From Locusta migratoria (Eukaryota > Arthropoda > Insecta > Orthoptera > Acrididae): DNA of 64,000 nt. The notes beneath the pieces were generated by a model. The model saw only the letters and a program-made list of their open reading frames with translations, did not search any database and had not been told where the DNA came from. The translations under genes and the position numbers were made by a program. Position 1 is the stretch's first letter. Each line of letters opens with the position of its first letter. The stretch lies in the NCBI GenBank assembly GCA_026315105.1, contig CM048745.1, forward strand, positions 540,468,758-540,532,757, written 5' to 3'. This document shows, one piece after another, positions 32,732 through 43,988 of this stretch.

Positions 32732-32999
32732 TAAAAGAATGTTGTGTGTCAGAAAGGAGCACTGATCAATGTTGACTTTGGTTCTGTCGGATTTAGCTGT
32801 TACTATCCTCAAGTGCTATTCCGTCTAGAATTTTGATCTCCTCTAGTGGCGACAGGTTTGGCGAAGAGTAATGTGGGAGGACTGATACAGGAATGGATAT
32901 TCTCCCGCCGAGTTCAGAGGAGCTCGAGCAGACGCTGGAAGTACAATGGGCTTGCTCCTCAAGTTGTGACTCATTTTAGCTAGATATATAGGGTAACGA

Positions 33000-33620
33000 A
33001 ACAATAAAGGTGCTGGATGAGTATGCGTACTTGGGCAGTAAAATAATACAGTACAGAGGATATAAAATGCAAAATAGCAATGGGAAGAAAAGAGTTTTTG
33101 AAAGAGAAATTTGTTAACATCGAATATTAATTTAAATGTGAAGAAGTCTTTTCTGAAGGCATTTGTGTAGAGTGTTGCCTTGTACGGAAGTGAAACATGG
33201 ACGATAAATAGTTCAGACAGCAAGAGGATAAAGGATTTTGAAATGTGATGCTAGAGAAGAATGCTGAAGATTAGGCGGGTAGATCGCGTAACTAATGAGA
33301 AAGTGAGAACAGATGTGGGGAGAAAAGGAATACTGGCATAGCTTGACTACAAGCAGGAATCGATTGGTAGGTCACATTCTTAGATATCAAGGAAAGTCAG
33401 TCTGTGTATGTGTGTGTGTGTGTATGTGTGTGTGTGTGTGGGAGGGGGAGGGAGGAATCGCAGAGGAAGACCAAGAGTTGAATACAGTAAACAGATTCAA
33501 ATGAATGTGTGTTGTAGCCATTCTTATGACGAGATGAAGAGGCTTGCTCAGGATAAAGTAGGGTGGAGTGCTGCATCAAAACAGTCTCCGGACTAAAGAC
33601 CATAACAACAACATTGTTTC
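33000..33620 (+). pseudogene. LINE 3' end, post-RT region
   Basis: Reads EYAYLGSKI, then CDARENAEDXAGRSRN-type remnants of MLRRMLKI.WVDRVTNE, then HSLTTSRNRLVGHILRYQG, then RNRRGRPRVEYSKQIQMNV, then SYDEMKRLAQDKVGWSAASK and a stop. Typical of the endonuclease-distal C-terminus of an insect LINE. A GT microsatellite (33401-33440) lies inside the coding part. Confidence 0.82.
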
Positions 33621-34763
33621 CTGCTGCGACCTACCCTCTATTATTTGTTACCGCGCTCCTGAAACGTCAGATTTCTGTTCAAATAATAATCGCGGCCGCC
33701 ACCATGAAGTGACTTCTAGAGAATTGTTTATATAAATTGATATACCACCTTCAGAGTTAAAATTCAAATAAAAACGCTCCCCACATTTAAAATTTTGCCT
33801 CTTCCTGACAAGTGATAACATCTAATTCTGCATGTTCATTCAAGAAGTGCTACTAATCTATGAAGAAAGTTTTAAATGATCACTATAAGTGTTCCATCTA
33901 TAACTAGCTTCGCTTTCGTTCCAGCTATCGGTTTGCCACGTGTCATCTGACTTCTTGCCAAGTCTTATTTTAAAGGCTTCAATGTTTTCTTCGGCCTACT
34001 CGTGATTTGCAAGTCGAAAATAGATGATACACCACAACCACCGCTGGGTTACGAAAGCACAACACTACATTCATCTAGTGAATACACTGCGAGAATTTAA
34101 ATAAAAGCGTTTCAACGAAGGCGCGCGCGGCCGCTTATTGGGTTTGTCTACGTCACGGCTTCGGCCCACAGTGTGGCCGCCTTCATTCACGACTCTCGGA
34201 GAACGTTAATAGGCGACAGCTGGCGTTGTTTGCAGATAACTGCCAACACATCAAAGGCGACAAAAGCGCCCGTGTTCGAGCAGCGGTCTTTCTGGCACCG
34301 CTCGGGAAACTTACGAGCTCGTGACGCAGGTGCTGCAGAAAGGTGTGAGGAGCAGGTTTTTAAAGCTGGCAGGCCTTCGACTGATAGGATATTTCCGTCC
34401 CCGTCATGCACACTGTACTCAACACTCAACACATTCTATACTAAGTTTCTGTCCCTTAAGTCGTTACCTAAAGCGGTCCTCCCAGTACCAAGTATCTGCC
34501 TAACGGATCTCCCCGTTTTGCTGAAAATGGTTTTAAAATATGTAATTACTCCATCGTCTATCTGGCATAGTGTATTTTCACTTTGTACACCTTTTAGAAA
34601 ATTACCGTATGCCACAGGTTTCCGACGTTTTGCTTCCTTAAGTTTAAAACAGTTCATTTCCGGCGGTACCGTATACGAGAGTACTTTATTATGACTTGCC
34701 AATTGACGTACATTGAAAGCTGCACTACACTTCAATGTGACACAGATATGACTCTTTCTCAAC
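33621..34763. other. Unassigned
   Basis: The plus ORF 34173-34694 (173 codons) is opposed by a minus ORF of 123 codons; neither has recognisable motifs. Confidence 0.4.
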
Positions 34764-34766
34764 TTA

Positions 34767-35577
34767 CAAGGAAAGTACCTGGGCTCGAACAAAGACATAT
34801 ACACCAAAATCGTATGAGAGATAAGATAAAGGTCCCTTATTGCACTAGTGATACTCCCGCATCTGCAAAACTCTACAGTCGTCCGTTAGAGGCCTCTGCG
34901 TGTGCCTTGCCACATTGCACTTTGACCTGTCGGTTCGCCAGTAGGGACGGTGCAGTGTGCCTCCGAAGTTGCGTTTTGTGATGTTATTTGTGTGGTGAAG
35001 CGTCAGATGGGGCGGCGATTGGTAATTAGTCCTGCTGATGTATTGCGATTGGCTGAGATGAAGTTACGAAGAACCCTTCTTCGTGAAGATGGTATTAGTG
35101 CAGAAGATGACTCATTCATATGCTTTCTCGTATCTGTTATGGTACAGAAATATGAGCATAAGTACGATACTGTTGTAACACTAACACATAATGATGATAG
35201 TAGGGATGATAATGACGAACAACTCATTGCAAGCGGTAGTGCTTCAGTAAGTGTGGGAAGAGGCGATGGAAGCAGTGGCAGCGAATACCAACAGTCTTCC
35301 GAGAAGAAGGTTAAAGTTGCAACTATCATCGCGGCTTTTGATGACAATACGCTACAGAACATGTACGGTGATTATTACATAAGTTTTAACTATAACTTAT
35401 CTTAACTATGATACCTGCATTATGTATGGCGTCTACAATTACATCTACAGTGCTATCTAGAGCATCATTGCAGAGTTTTGCAGAAAAACGACACCCACCA
35501 GCCCATTGAGGTATAAGTAGAGATTCTGTAAGCAAACGTTCAAACATATGTTTGTTAGAGCCCATGTACTTTCCTTG
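34767..35577 (+). mobile_element. Element U copy 2
   Basis: Imperfect inverted ends: CAAGGAAAGTACCTGGGCTC at 34767 and its counterpart CAAGGAAAGTACATGGGCTC (rc, ending 35577). Flanked by TTA on both sides (34764-34766, 35578-35580), a possible 3 bp TSD. A TWA target would suit PIF/Harbinger, but no Harbinger protein is recognised. Contains one ORF. Confidence 0.6.
35007..35405 (+). CDS. Element U ORF, unknown protein
   Basis: 132 codons from the ATG at 35007 to TAA (the frame is open upstream to 34950). The N-terminal part is hydrophobic/basic with LRLAEMKLRRTLLREDG. An acidic-serine linker follows (DDSRDDNDEQ, GRGDGSSGSEYQQ), then a lysine patch EKKVKVATII and FDDNTLQNMYGDYYIS. I do not recognise the family. 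Comparison with the minus strand of 23253-23510 shows an in-frame one-codon indel and several third-position changes, which suggests that the frame was once under protein selection. It may be an accessory protein of a DNA transposon. Confidence 0.4.
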   Translation: MGRRLVISPADVLRLAEMKLRRTLLREDGISAEDDSFICFLVSVMVQKYEHKYDTVVTLTHNDDSRDDNDEQLIASGSASVSVGRGDGSSGSEYQQSSEKKVKVATIIAAFDDNTLQNMYGDYYISFNYNLS

Positions 35578-35581
35578 TTAG

Positions 35582-36703
35582 TAACCAAGTGTACCTAAAA
35601 CAAAGGTCCGATGATTCTACCAGTCACTCAGTTTCTTAATTACAGTAATCCACTCCTTTGTCACGAAGCCATTCGAGAGGCACTGTGTGAACACCCTTAC
35701 CCTTACCCTTACCGTCCTAAAGTCAGAAATTGCTAGAATCAGTTCTTCGATTTCTCGGACAAAGTAGTCTGTAGCCTATGACGATGACGTTATTCCCTGA
35801 TCATCTCACTCGTCCGTGCAGCCTTCTTTAAGGTTATTTGATTTAATGATTAAACGGATCAAATTATTAGGCCACCAGTCTCGCCTAATTCTAATCCAAT
35901 CATTTCTAATGACTCAACCACTCTTGTTATGCCTTCAAGAAATCGAATTAACATCACTGTATGTAATTTTTATCATAACCAGTAAAAAGAATAAATAGAC
36001 AACCGTAAAATCTATCAATGAACTAAAAAGTACTGTTCTACAAAACTGAAACATCGCTGTCTATGAGACTCCTTTTAGTTGCCTAGACAAGCAAAGAAAA
36101 GCCGAGAGTCAATTATAGCCTCCAAACCTGCATGGGGATGGAGGAGGGGAGGAGAGGAGGAGAAAAAGTACGATAGGAAAGAGAGGGTGCAGGGAAGGGA
36201 ATGCAGCTCTACTCAGATGAAAGCCTGCAATAGCTCTGGGACTCATCCACGACACAAAAGTACTCACAGAAGAGATGGGAGGGGGGAGGAAGGGACCGAG
36301 GGAGACTGTTCGACCATTTTACTATGACTGGGCAAGATTAATTTGTATTTGATCCCTATACCAACTGAATTTCATGGTCAATGTATATGAAATTTAGAAT
36401 CCTAGTGCCCATCGTGCTTTAACTCTTCTGTTCTTGTTTAGTAGCTCAACCATTTCACTCCCGCAGTATGGATTACCTGTTCTGGGTCGCTTCAGGACTG
36501 ACTCTGCTGGGAACTTAGATCTCCAGCAGCCCGTCCTTCCAGTTTTGGAATCGGAATGAAAATGCAGAATGAAAAGAAAAGAAAAGAATAATAATAATAG
36601 AAAAATAAATAAATAAAACAAGTATTCTCCTCTCACACTGCGCTATTCTTCTTGTGCAATATTTGTAGTCCCTTCATACTTGAGATACCTTGCTTGGGAT
36701 GGC
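35582..36703. other. Unassigned
   Basis: Contains three CCCTTA units (near 35695) and a purine-rich stretch at 36115-36310. No gene recognised. Confidence 0.45.
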
Positions 36704-37203
36704 AGTAATGGAAGAAGTTATCACAAAGTTGATAAAATAACTGTTATATATTGCGTATTTCGTCACTAGTGTCATTGTCAGGCTATGACGATTGTGCATC
36801 ATGTCTGTCGTCACTGTAAAAGAAAAAAAAATTATTTTAATTGCTGCGTATAAATGGAGCCTGATTTTATAATACGATTTTATTATATTTTACTCATGAT
36901 TAACGTAGCTTTCCTTTGTGTCAGATAGTTAAATTTTTGCTGGTATGGATTGTAGTAATTGTGACCGGGTTATGACTACGATCTATACCAGCAAATATTG
37001 TATAACCCGACAAAAGAAAAGCTACATTAAAAGTAAAATGAAATAAAGATCAAATTATAAAATCTAACGGCATTTACATCCAGCAATCAAAATACAGTGA
37101 CAACAAACCAAGATGCATAATGGACCTAGGCCTATTGCTAATATATTAAAAGCAATGTATAACAGCTATTTCAGCAGCATTTTAGTAACTTCTTCAGTTA
37201 CAT
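36704..37203. repeat. Long foldback element
   Basis: Arms of roughly 230-255 bases: outer GAAGAAGTTA and TAACTTCTTC, middle ACTGTTATATATTGC and GCAATGTATAACAGCT, inner TTTGCTGGTAT and ATACCAGCAAA. The spacer is only about 15 bases. No coding sequence. Confidence 0.8.
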
Positions 37204-37316
37204 GTAATTAAAAAACGTATACAATGCTACAGGCCCAAGAGATACGAAATTGTTTGGAATGCTTACATTCTATGCTAACTAAAATGTTGAGATTCTGTTC
37301 TTACCTATTCTCTCCA

Positions 37317-37373
<57 letters not shown>
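37317..37373. repeat. (ATT)n microsatellite
   Basis: About 19 ATT units. Confidence 0.95.
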
Positions 37374-38141
37374 TGGCTAACTCTTCATCACACTTCCTTA
37401 TGTTGTGCTGTACAGCTAGGCTAAAAGCCATTTCAACGGTTACCGGTACCACCAAACAGCTGCTATTAACTTTTATTACGTTGCAACCAGTGTCGAGTGG
37501 GTCTTAATCGTCTGGCAAGATATGTTTGACTGTTAAATTACGACATACCCTATGCCGGGTCCATATGTTTCCACAGTATTAACTACCTAATTCCTATATC
37601 TTCTACTTTCAGCTTCAGCATCCAGTAGATGCTAGAAAACTAGATGTAAGTATTTGCAACAAAAGAAATTTAGTTTTTATTTATTTATTTATTGCACACA
37701 TAAAATCGTCTTTCACAACTCTCTTTACAAAGTTTTAGGAATAAATATGAAGAGCAGATCGACAACCGAAAATTTGTTGGCCAGGCACAGTAGAAATTAA
37801 CATCCCACAACGAAAATGAAGAAAGGTATGACGATTAGAACGTGAAGACAAGGTCATTAGAGACAGAAACTGGTCGTGTCCTATCCAGGCTAATCACTCA
37901 TGGAATTATGTAATGATGATAACAGCTGTTTATTGACTCCACACAAGCACGAACGGTACTAAACCTCAAGAGTGATGTCTTATCTCGTTCTGAGTAACAC
38001 AAGAGTAAATTAACTCGAAGGATCTTAACAGTATAAGAACTGTACATTTCAGTACTGCTTATGGGAAAGTGACGTTCTTTACAAGGGAAAAACCACATTA
38101 TTGGAGAAAGCAACGTTTCGGTAATAGTTTTCTCTGCTACT

Positions 38142-38143
<2 letters not shown>
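37374..38143. other. Unassigned AT-rich stretch
   Basis: Nothing recognised. Confidence 0.5.

Positions 38144-38187
<44 letters not shown>
38144..38187. repeat. Poly(T) tract
   Basis: 44 T. It could be the A-tail of a minus-strand retroposon whose body would lie to the right (38188 on), but that body is not recognised. Confidence 0.85.
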
Positions 38188-38190
<3 letters not shown>

Positions 38191-38525
38191 GAATGATGCG
38201 GTACAATTTCTAGAAAAGTATATGCTAACGATCTTAACAAGATTGTGTTTGAAATCGTTGCCAAGGACGACGATAATTTACAGTCTCTCACGTCTTCGGA
38301 GGTGGTTCATCTTAAACGACTTTTATCGGGTAGGAGCTATGGTGTTACCTGTAGGCTGAGTCAGTACCAGAGTGTTACGGACTTGCGAAGTGTACGAATC
38401 GATGAAAGCAAATTGGATGGTTAACTTCGTGTCAATGTTGCGATTATCACAGATTTAAGTTGTTCCTAATTGTAATTCCCCGATAGTTAGCTGAATTTAC
38501 GGTCATTGTATTTCACTGTTTTAAC
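38188..38525. other. Unassigned
   Basis: Nothing recognised. Confidence 0.45.
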
Positions 38526-38539
38526 GCGTAAAGGAAGTT

Positions 38540-38731
38540 ATGTTATGTTTGTTAAGCTTATGGGACTTAACTACGGGGTCATCAGTCCCTAAACTTACAA
38601 ACTACTTACGAACTACCTTATACTAACGACGGCACAAATATCCATGCCCGAGGGGGGATTCTAACCCCCGACCGTAGTAGCCGTGCAGACCGTGACTGAA
38701 GCGCCTCAGTCCCCGGCGGCCACCGCGGCCG
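38540..38731 (-). mobile_element. SINE-A copy 24
   Basis: Full-length. 14 bp perfect TSD GCGTAAAGGAAGTT at 38526-38539 and 38732-38745. Confidence 0.95.
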
Positions 38732-38789
38732 GCGTAAAGGAAGTTTAACGGGTTATTTCTTTTACTGCTCATCTGGATGACTCCACACT

Positions 38790-39010
38790 TTTCATTGTTT
38801 AGGGTTAAATGCCAATTTTTGCACCATGCAAGGATCTAAATCAATTTGCAGCTGCTTTTTATCTTCTGGTGACTTTACTAAGCAACAAATGACTGCTTCA
38901 TCCGCGGACAGTCTACGAGTGCTGCCCCCATTGAGTCCTAAATCGTTTATAAGGATTACGAACAGTAGGGGCCATAAAAGACTTCGCTGGGGAACTAAAT
39001 ACACTAATTC
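38790..39010 (-). pseudogene. LINE reverse transcriptase fragment
   Basis: Reads VPQRSLLWPLLFVILINDLG (motif normally GVPQGSVLGPLLFLIYINDL), then RRLSADEAVI where FADD is expected, then SPEDKKQLQIDLD and LAFNPKQ. The catalytic FADD is mutated. CR1/Jockey-like. Confidence 0.85.
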
Positions 39011-39579
39011 AGGTTTTTAAAGACGGTAACTAACACTTCGTGAACATTTCTCATATCTGTCAGTAGGCCTAGCACCGCACAATGTTGAGACAACCTTAAA
39101 TGCGACTTTCCTCGACGGCAGAAAATAAACGGTCACGGGCGTCAGTGTTTATTTGAAAATGCAGTGCGCCTTCGGCCGTGTTACGTGTCCGTCCACACAG
39201 GCCGCGCTCTGTCCACCACGCAGGGTAAACTTGTTACGCCCGAAACGCACACATCCGTCGCCGTCAGCTGAAGTGGGAAAACAGACGCCGGAAACCGGAG
39301 CCCCGGCGACGCGTGCGCTGCTGACACACCTCGTGTCTTTCTCCACCGGCCAACTTCCGTTCTTGCGTTTGTTACAACCAGTCTTGGATATTATTTCGAG
39401 AGAACAACCCAGCTGTGCACGTAGAGCAGTAGAATATCCTTGCAACTGACGAGCCGGTTTCGTTCTATTGCGACACCGAGCAAGTAAAGTACGCGAAGAG
39501 CTGCGCAAAATGCTAAATTACGAAGCCAGAATGCTTCTGTAGAAGTGATTAAGCTCTTCATATCATTTATCCACATGAC
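39011..39579. other. Unassigned, GC-rich at 39160-39360
   Basis: Opposing ORFs of 98-119 codons lack motifs; a CpG-rich block like those at 13.2, 16.4, 22.2 and 44.5 kb. Confidence 0.4.
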
Positions 39580-40615
39580 CCCACATGGGTATCGGATTTT
39601 AGATTTATATTTATGGCTGAGAACTTTATAACAATCAGGCAAAGCCATTCGAAGCAACTCTCAAAAATTCACAAGAAAATCGAATTTGAAGTTTAGCAAG
39701 TACATGTAAGTACCGATAATTAAACCAGTTGCAGCACCTCTCGGTGGTAGCGTTCTGGACTTACAACTGTAGGTTCGGTGGTTTGAATCCCGCTGTGACT
39801 TTTGTTTCGTTGGGTTCGCATATTTTTGTTTGTTCGTAATTCTCTATGTTTTATAAATGGTTGTCAATAATGATGATTTAAATTAAAAAAACACCAACCA
39901 ACTAATAGAACTCGAGTGCGAGGAGTAACTTCAAGAAGGATGAAAATAAATTTACTCTATTTCAAATTCAGTTATATAAAACATTTTTGGGATCTCTAAT
40001 TGCACGTTTTGTTATTGTTTATGTGTATGAGGACGAGCTGAACACTTTGTCGTCACCTAAAACGATTGTTGAGTAGGTTAGCTGCTTCAAAAGCCATTAT
40101 TAGCTATGCATATGTGCTTATCACTTTCCAAGAACAAAGTCGTATCTGTTCACAAACTGGAAAATCAAACACAACCGTGGTCAGCCACTAGTGAAAACAA
40201 TACTGTAAGAAATGTAATTGCTTACGTTTCTTCGATTTAAACCATCATCATTAACAACCTTTTAAGAAGTACAGCAAATTACAAATTTAAAAAAAAAATC
40301 CATGCAGTTTTCGTAAAAATTACCATTAGACATTAAAATTGCATAAATAATCGAACACAACGGAAAAAAAAGCTGTCGCGGCGGGATTCAAACCACAGGC
40401 CATATGGTTGTAAAGCCAGAAAGCTACCACCTTAGTTATACCGACAGAGGCACCAATTGCTTTATTGTTACTTACATGTACTTGCAAAACTTCAAAGTTG
40501 ATTTTTTCGAGAATTTTTGAGAGTTGCGTCCAATGGCTTTGGCTGATTGTTATTTGAGTTATGAACTTCACGTACCATAAATATAAAAAATTCGAACATT
40601 CGAAACCCATGTAGT
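39580..40615. repeat. Long inverted repeat with two tRNA-like modules
   Basis: Left arm about 39580-39890 and right arm about 40225-40615. Matched landmarks: CAACTCTCAAAAATTC, AAGTACATGTAAGTA, GGTGGTAGC, TTTGAATCCCGC, and GTTGTxAATxATGATG. Each arm includes a tRNA-like stretch (A box TGGTAGCG, B box GGTTTGAATCC), left on plus and right on minus. Confidence 0.78.
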
Positions 40616-41134
40616 CTCCCTGTAAGACGTTACGTTACAGGCAATAAGCTACTTATCACATGGCGTCGATTGCTTGGAAAGTTGAGGTTATGTACTACCC
40701 TATTTCTCCTGTCATAACTTTTCTTGAGAAACCACATCAGTTGCATACTGATGTGGGTTGTACGTGATGGGTTGTTGGCACATTTATATGCGATGTAACT
40801 AACCACCTTGTGGTAGAGCACAGGCATCGATAGCTTCGTATCGTGGTTGCCTCTCTAAACCAATATGTGACACCAAAGGCAACATGACTATTAATTGTGA
40901 TATAACGTCCTCATTATGGAGATTGCGGCGGTATTAAACTGGAGTTTATATGAAGTTCATCGCTGACTCCTTAATTTACCGGGACGACACAACCATTCGT
41001 TAACACACAGAACTGCTAAAAAAAATCAATGAAGTTTTTCGATAAAGTTAACGTTCACTCTCTACAGGAAACGCTTTTTCAGAATAAACTTCGCAACATG
41101 TTTAAATTGTCAGTAATGAGTCGAATTTTTCTAA
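40616..41134. other. Unassigned
   Basis: Nothing recognised. Confidence 0.5.
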
Positions 41135-41304
41135 AGAGAAGGCCTGCTCACTGCCGTGTCACGTCACGTATTGTAGGTCTCGATCGCGTAGCTCACTAGC
41201 TTGACGATGCGAGACAGTGGGCTGTGCCCCATCAACCGGCCAGTCAGCAACGCGGTCGCGACCTACTCTGCGTGACGTGGCACGGCAGCGTGCAGGCCTT
41301 CTCT
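41135..41304. repeat. Hairpin MITE-like element
   Basis: Arms of about 70 bases start AGAGAAGGCCTG and end CAGGCCTTCTCT. Internal matched blocks are CTGCCGTG, CACGTCACG and TAGGTC. Little or no spacer. GC-rich compared with its surroundings. Confidence 0.8.
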
Positions 41305-42745
41305 ACAGACGGTGCTGATCGAATGCGGTCCTTTACATTTCAAGAACAAGAATAAACCAGCTTTAGTTTCTGAATACCTCTACCTGGATGGACAGGCTGT
41401 ACGTTTACTTTTAATGGTATTAGACTTTCATCCGTCTGACGCGTGCTAATCCCGCATGATGAGTAGCTGTGTAGCTTCAATTTCCCTTCTCCTCTTATTT
41501 CCACAGAGCCCTTCCGCGTCATCACAAAGGATTAATACGTCGGAGATGTGACGATACTCGGACCTGTTCCAAGGCACGCTAATCCATCCTGTCGGACCGG
41601 AAACGTAGACAGGAATCACTGACGTTATGGACGATCCGAACTCTGACGCGCAATCTACAATTTACCCCCCTGTAGTGGTGCTACATGCGTTAGAACCCTA
41701 TCTGTCAACGTTATATTACTCAATTTAGTTACGAATATACTTTGATATTGTACATGGCAGTTTCGTATTTTAATTCGGTAGGAATGGAATCTAACATGGG
41801 ACTGAAAAGAGGATTCTAGTCACTGAGAGTTACCGCGGATACAACGAAGCATTCAAGTAACTGAAATGTGTCAGTACTGGGAGATATTGTGATAAGATTA
41901 GTGTAAATCATGAGTTAAATAATACTGTTTGAAAGGCAACGTGAAATATTTCGTCTTTCTGCAGCTATCCACAGACTCATTTTTCCTCGTTTATCAATAA
42001 AACGTTGAACAATCTTGAAGAGATAAACAGCCGAGGATCACGCCGATGTTGTTCAAAAGTGTCTTGCGCGCGACTGCAGCCTAGTGAGATTTCGGGATTG
42101 CGACCGCTTGACGTCGCGATCTTGTTATACGATATTTCGTCTGAAAACCAGTCCCCTCGAGATGTGATTTACACAATAAATATCATCCTTAACTATATTG
42201 GCGCGTGTATGTACGAGAACCACTTTAGAACAAATCAGTCGATTTGGCCTTTTTTGGTTGTGTTCATATTTCTCAGGACAAGGTGTGAATTCAAAGAAAA
42301 GTTTTGGAAAATCTTCCGGAAAATTGGAATAGAAGCTGGATAGATCGCAATAATTTGTCACACTTCAGGTTCAGTATGACTTTAAATAATCCTTTTCGAA
42401 AATTTCCATCATCAATATTCGTCTGTTTTACGAGTGTATTCGAGTGTTTTACGAGATATTCAAAAACATACATTAACTGTACAGACATATGCAGGTAGTC
42501 GACTTTGTTGCGACCTCTCCAGCTTCTATGCAGGACTACCGATTAAGGAGGTGGTCATACTGCACGGACTTTCAATGTATGGTGCGTGTGCTTTAACCAA
42601 TGTAGCCTTTCCCATACTGGTGTGGTATTCTGTAGACAGTCTCCAGATTTAAGGCAGGTTTTATGGTTCAGAAAGGATGATCGGTAAACAAAGACTTTAT
42701 AGCAGACCGTGAAGCCACTAGCTTGGGAAAGGTAGTGATTAATGA
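41305..42745. other. Unassigned
   Basis: The plus ORF 42005-42343 (112 codons) and overlapping minus ORFs have no recognised motif. Confidence 0.4.
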
Positions 42746-43177
42746 TTGAACCCCAGCTTCCCACTCCCAGATTGTCAACTACACCCTGATAATACCTGTC
42801 CTACCAACTCTGAATCGTACCCCAACCTATCTCTCCGCCCCACCCCCAACCCTCCATCCTCTTCCCACATCACACCATCTCCTCTCCCCTCTCACTCCCC
42901 ACATCTTTCTTCACAATTTACAGATCTCGATACTAGCCACTGCCCCCCTCCCCCCATAGCATCTACTCCTACCCCATCAACACCTTGTACCAATTCCCCA
43001 TCTTCATCAGAGCCACTCTCCAATCTCTCTTCTAAAGCACTTCTGACCACTACTTCTACCACGCATCCCATGGTAGGTCCTCTTTCCAAATATCGTAAAA
43101 GTGAAAGTGCTTCGTATTACGCCCAGTCCCTCTCTATTATCGTGTTGCGTTCCATAGTTGCATTGCTATTCAAGTGA
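42746..43177 (+). other. Pro/Ser/Thr-rich ORF, unknown
   Basis: 143 codons, very rich in P, S and T, caused by a C-rich strand (42790-43080). It could be a fragment of a LINE ORF1 linker or simply compositional. No motif. Confidence 0.2.
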
Positions 43178-43249
43178 TTTAACTGTGTTGTCCGTTTTTC
43201 ATTTGTCCTTTTTATCAGTGTGAGGAAGTAGTTCCTAAACAATTGTCAG

Positions 43250-43988
43250 ATGGGGTACTGGGGAGCCCCGGATAGATTTTTATCGTTGATGTGGCACGCA
43301 ACTGGCAACAATAAGATGGCGGCTCAAAAAAAGGAATCGACTTTACACTATCCCTTGCGCCGACTGCCATTGGAAGAAGCCTGTTTGCAGTGCTATCGGG
43401 CACATTTGGCCTGGAATTCTACTGGGCAAAGTTGAAATATTTTTCGTGATGAGTCCCGCTTGAAACTGAGCACTCATGATCACCGTAGACGTAATTTCAA
43501 TAATAGGGCTAATCTGTACCTCAATTCTTATATTATTTTACTAAGACCTTAATGCATGGAGACGCTGGGGCAGTGGTGGGATACTAACCGGAGTGTCACC
43601 CTCCACATTTCCCGAGAGCTAGGACATGGTATGGAGTGCCATTTCATTTCCTGGCTGTCATCAGCGGCACCCTAAAGCGCAGCACATCGACGACATACTA
43701 TGTACGCCATTTTGTTGTCCTGGGAAGGCATCCTGGGCTAGAGATTCTATTACGTGTCTTCGTTATCAACCCACATATTGGCTTTCAATATCATCGGATT
43801 CTCCCCAATTAACTAATATTGTGAACGTTGGGATTATTACGGGCAGCGTTCTCCACTTAGGGATTTTGACGATCTACAGCGCTAGTCTGTCAGATTCTGG
43901 AACAAAAGGAGGTCAACAACAGTATCAATCAATGCCATGTCGAATAACTGTTTCCGTAAGAAACAGAGGTGGACCAATGCGTTACTGA
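43250..43988 (+). pseudogene. Tc1-like transposase relic
   Basis: Islands in order: RRLPLEEACLQCYRAHLAWN, IFRDESRLKLSTHDHRRR (first Asp in DES), GMVWSAISF, HIDDILCT, QSMPCRITVSVRNRGGPMRY and stop at 43988, the usual Tc1 end. The segment with the second and third catalytic residues is unreadable. Confidence 0.78.

Noticed and set aside
34173..34694. 173-codon plus ORF as a host gene
   Set aside because: No motif, an overlapping opposite-strand ORF of similar size, and no splice or promoter evidence that I can support.
35693..35720. Telomere-like CCCTTA repeats
   Set aside because: Only three units, and the usual insect telomere repeat is TTAGG.
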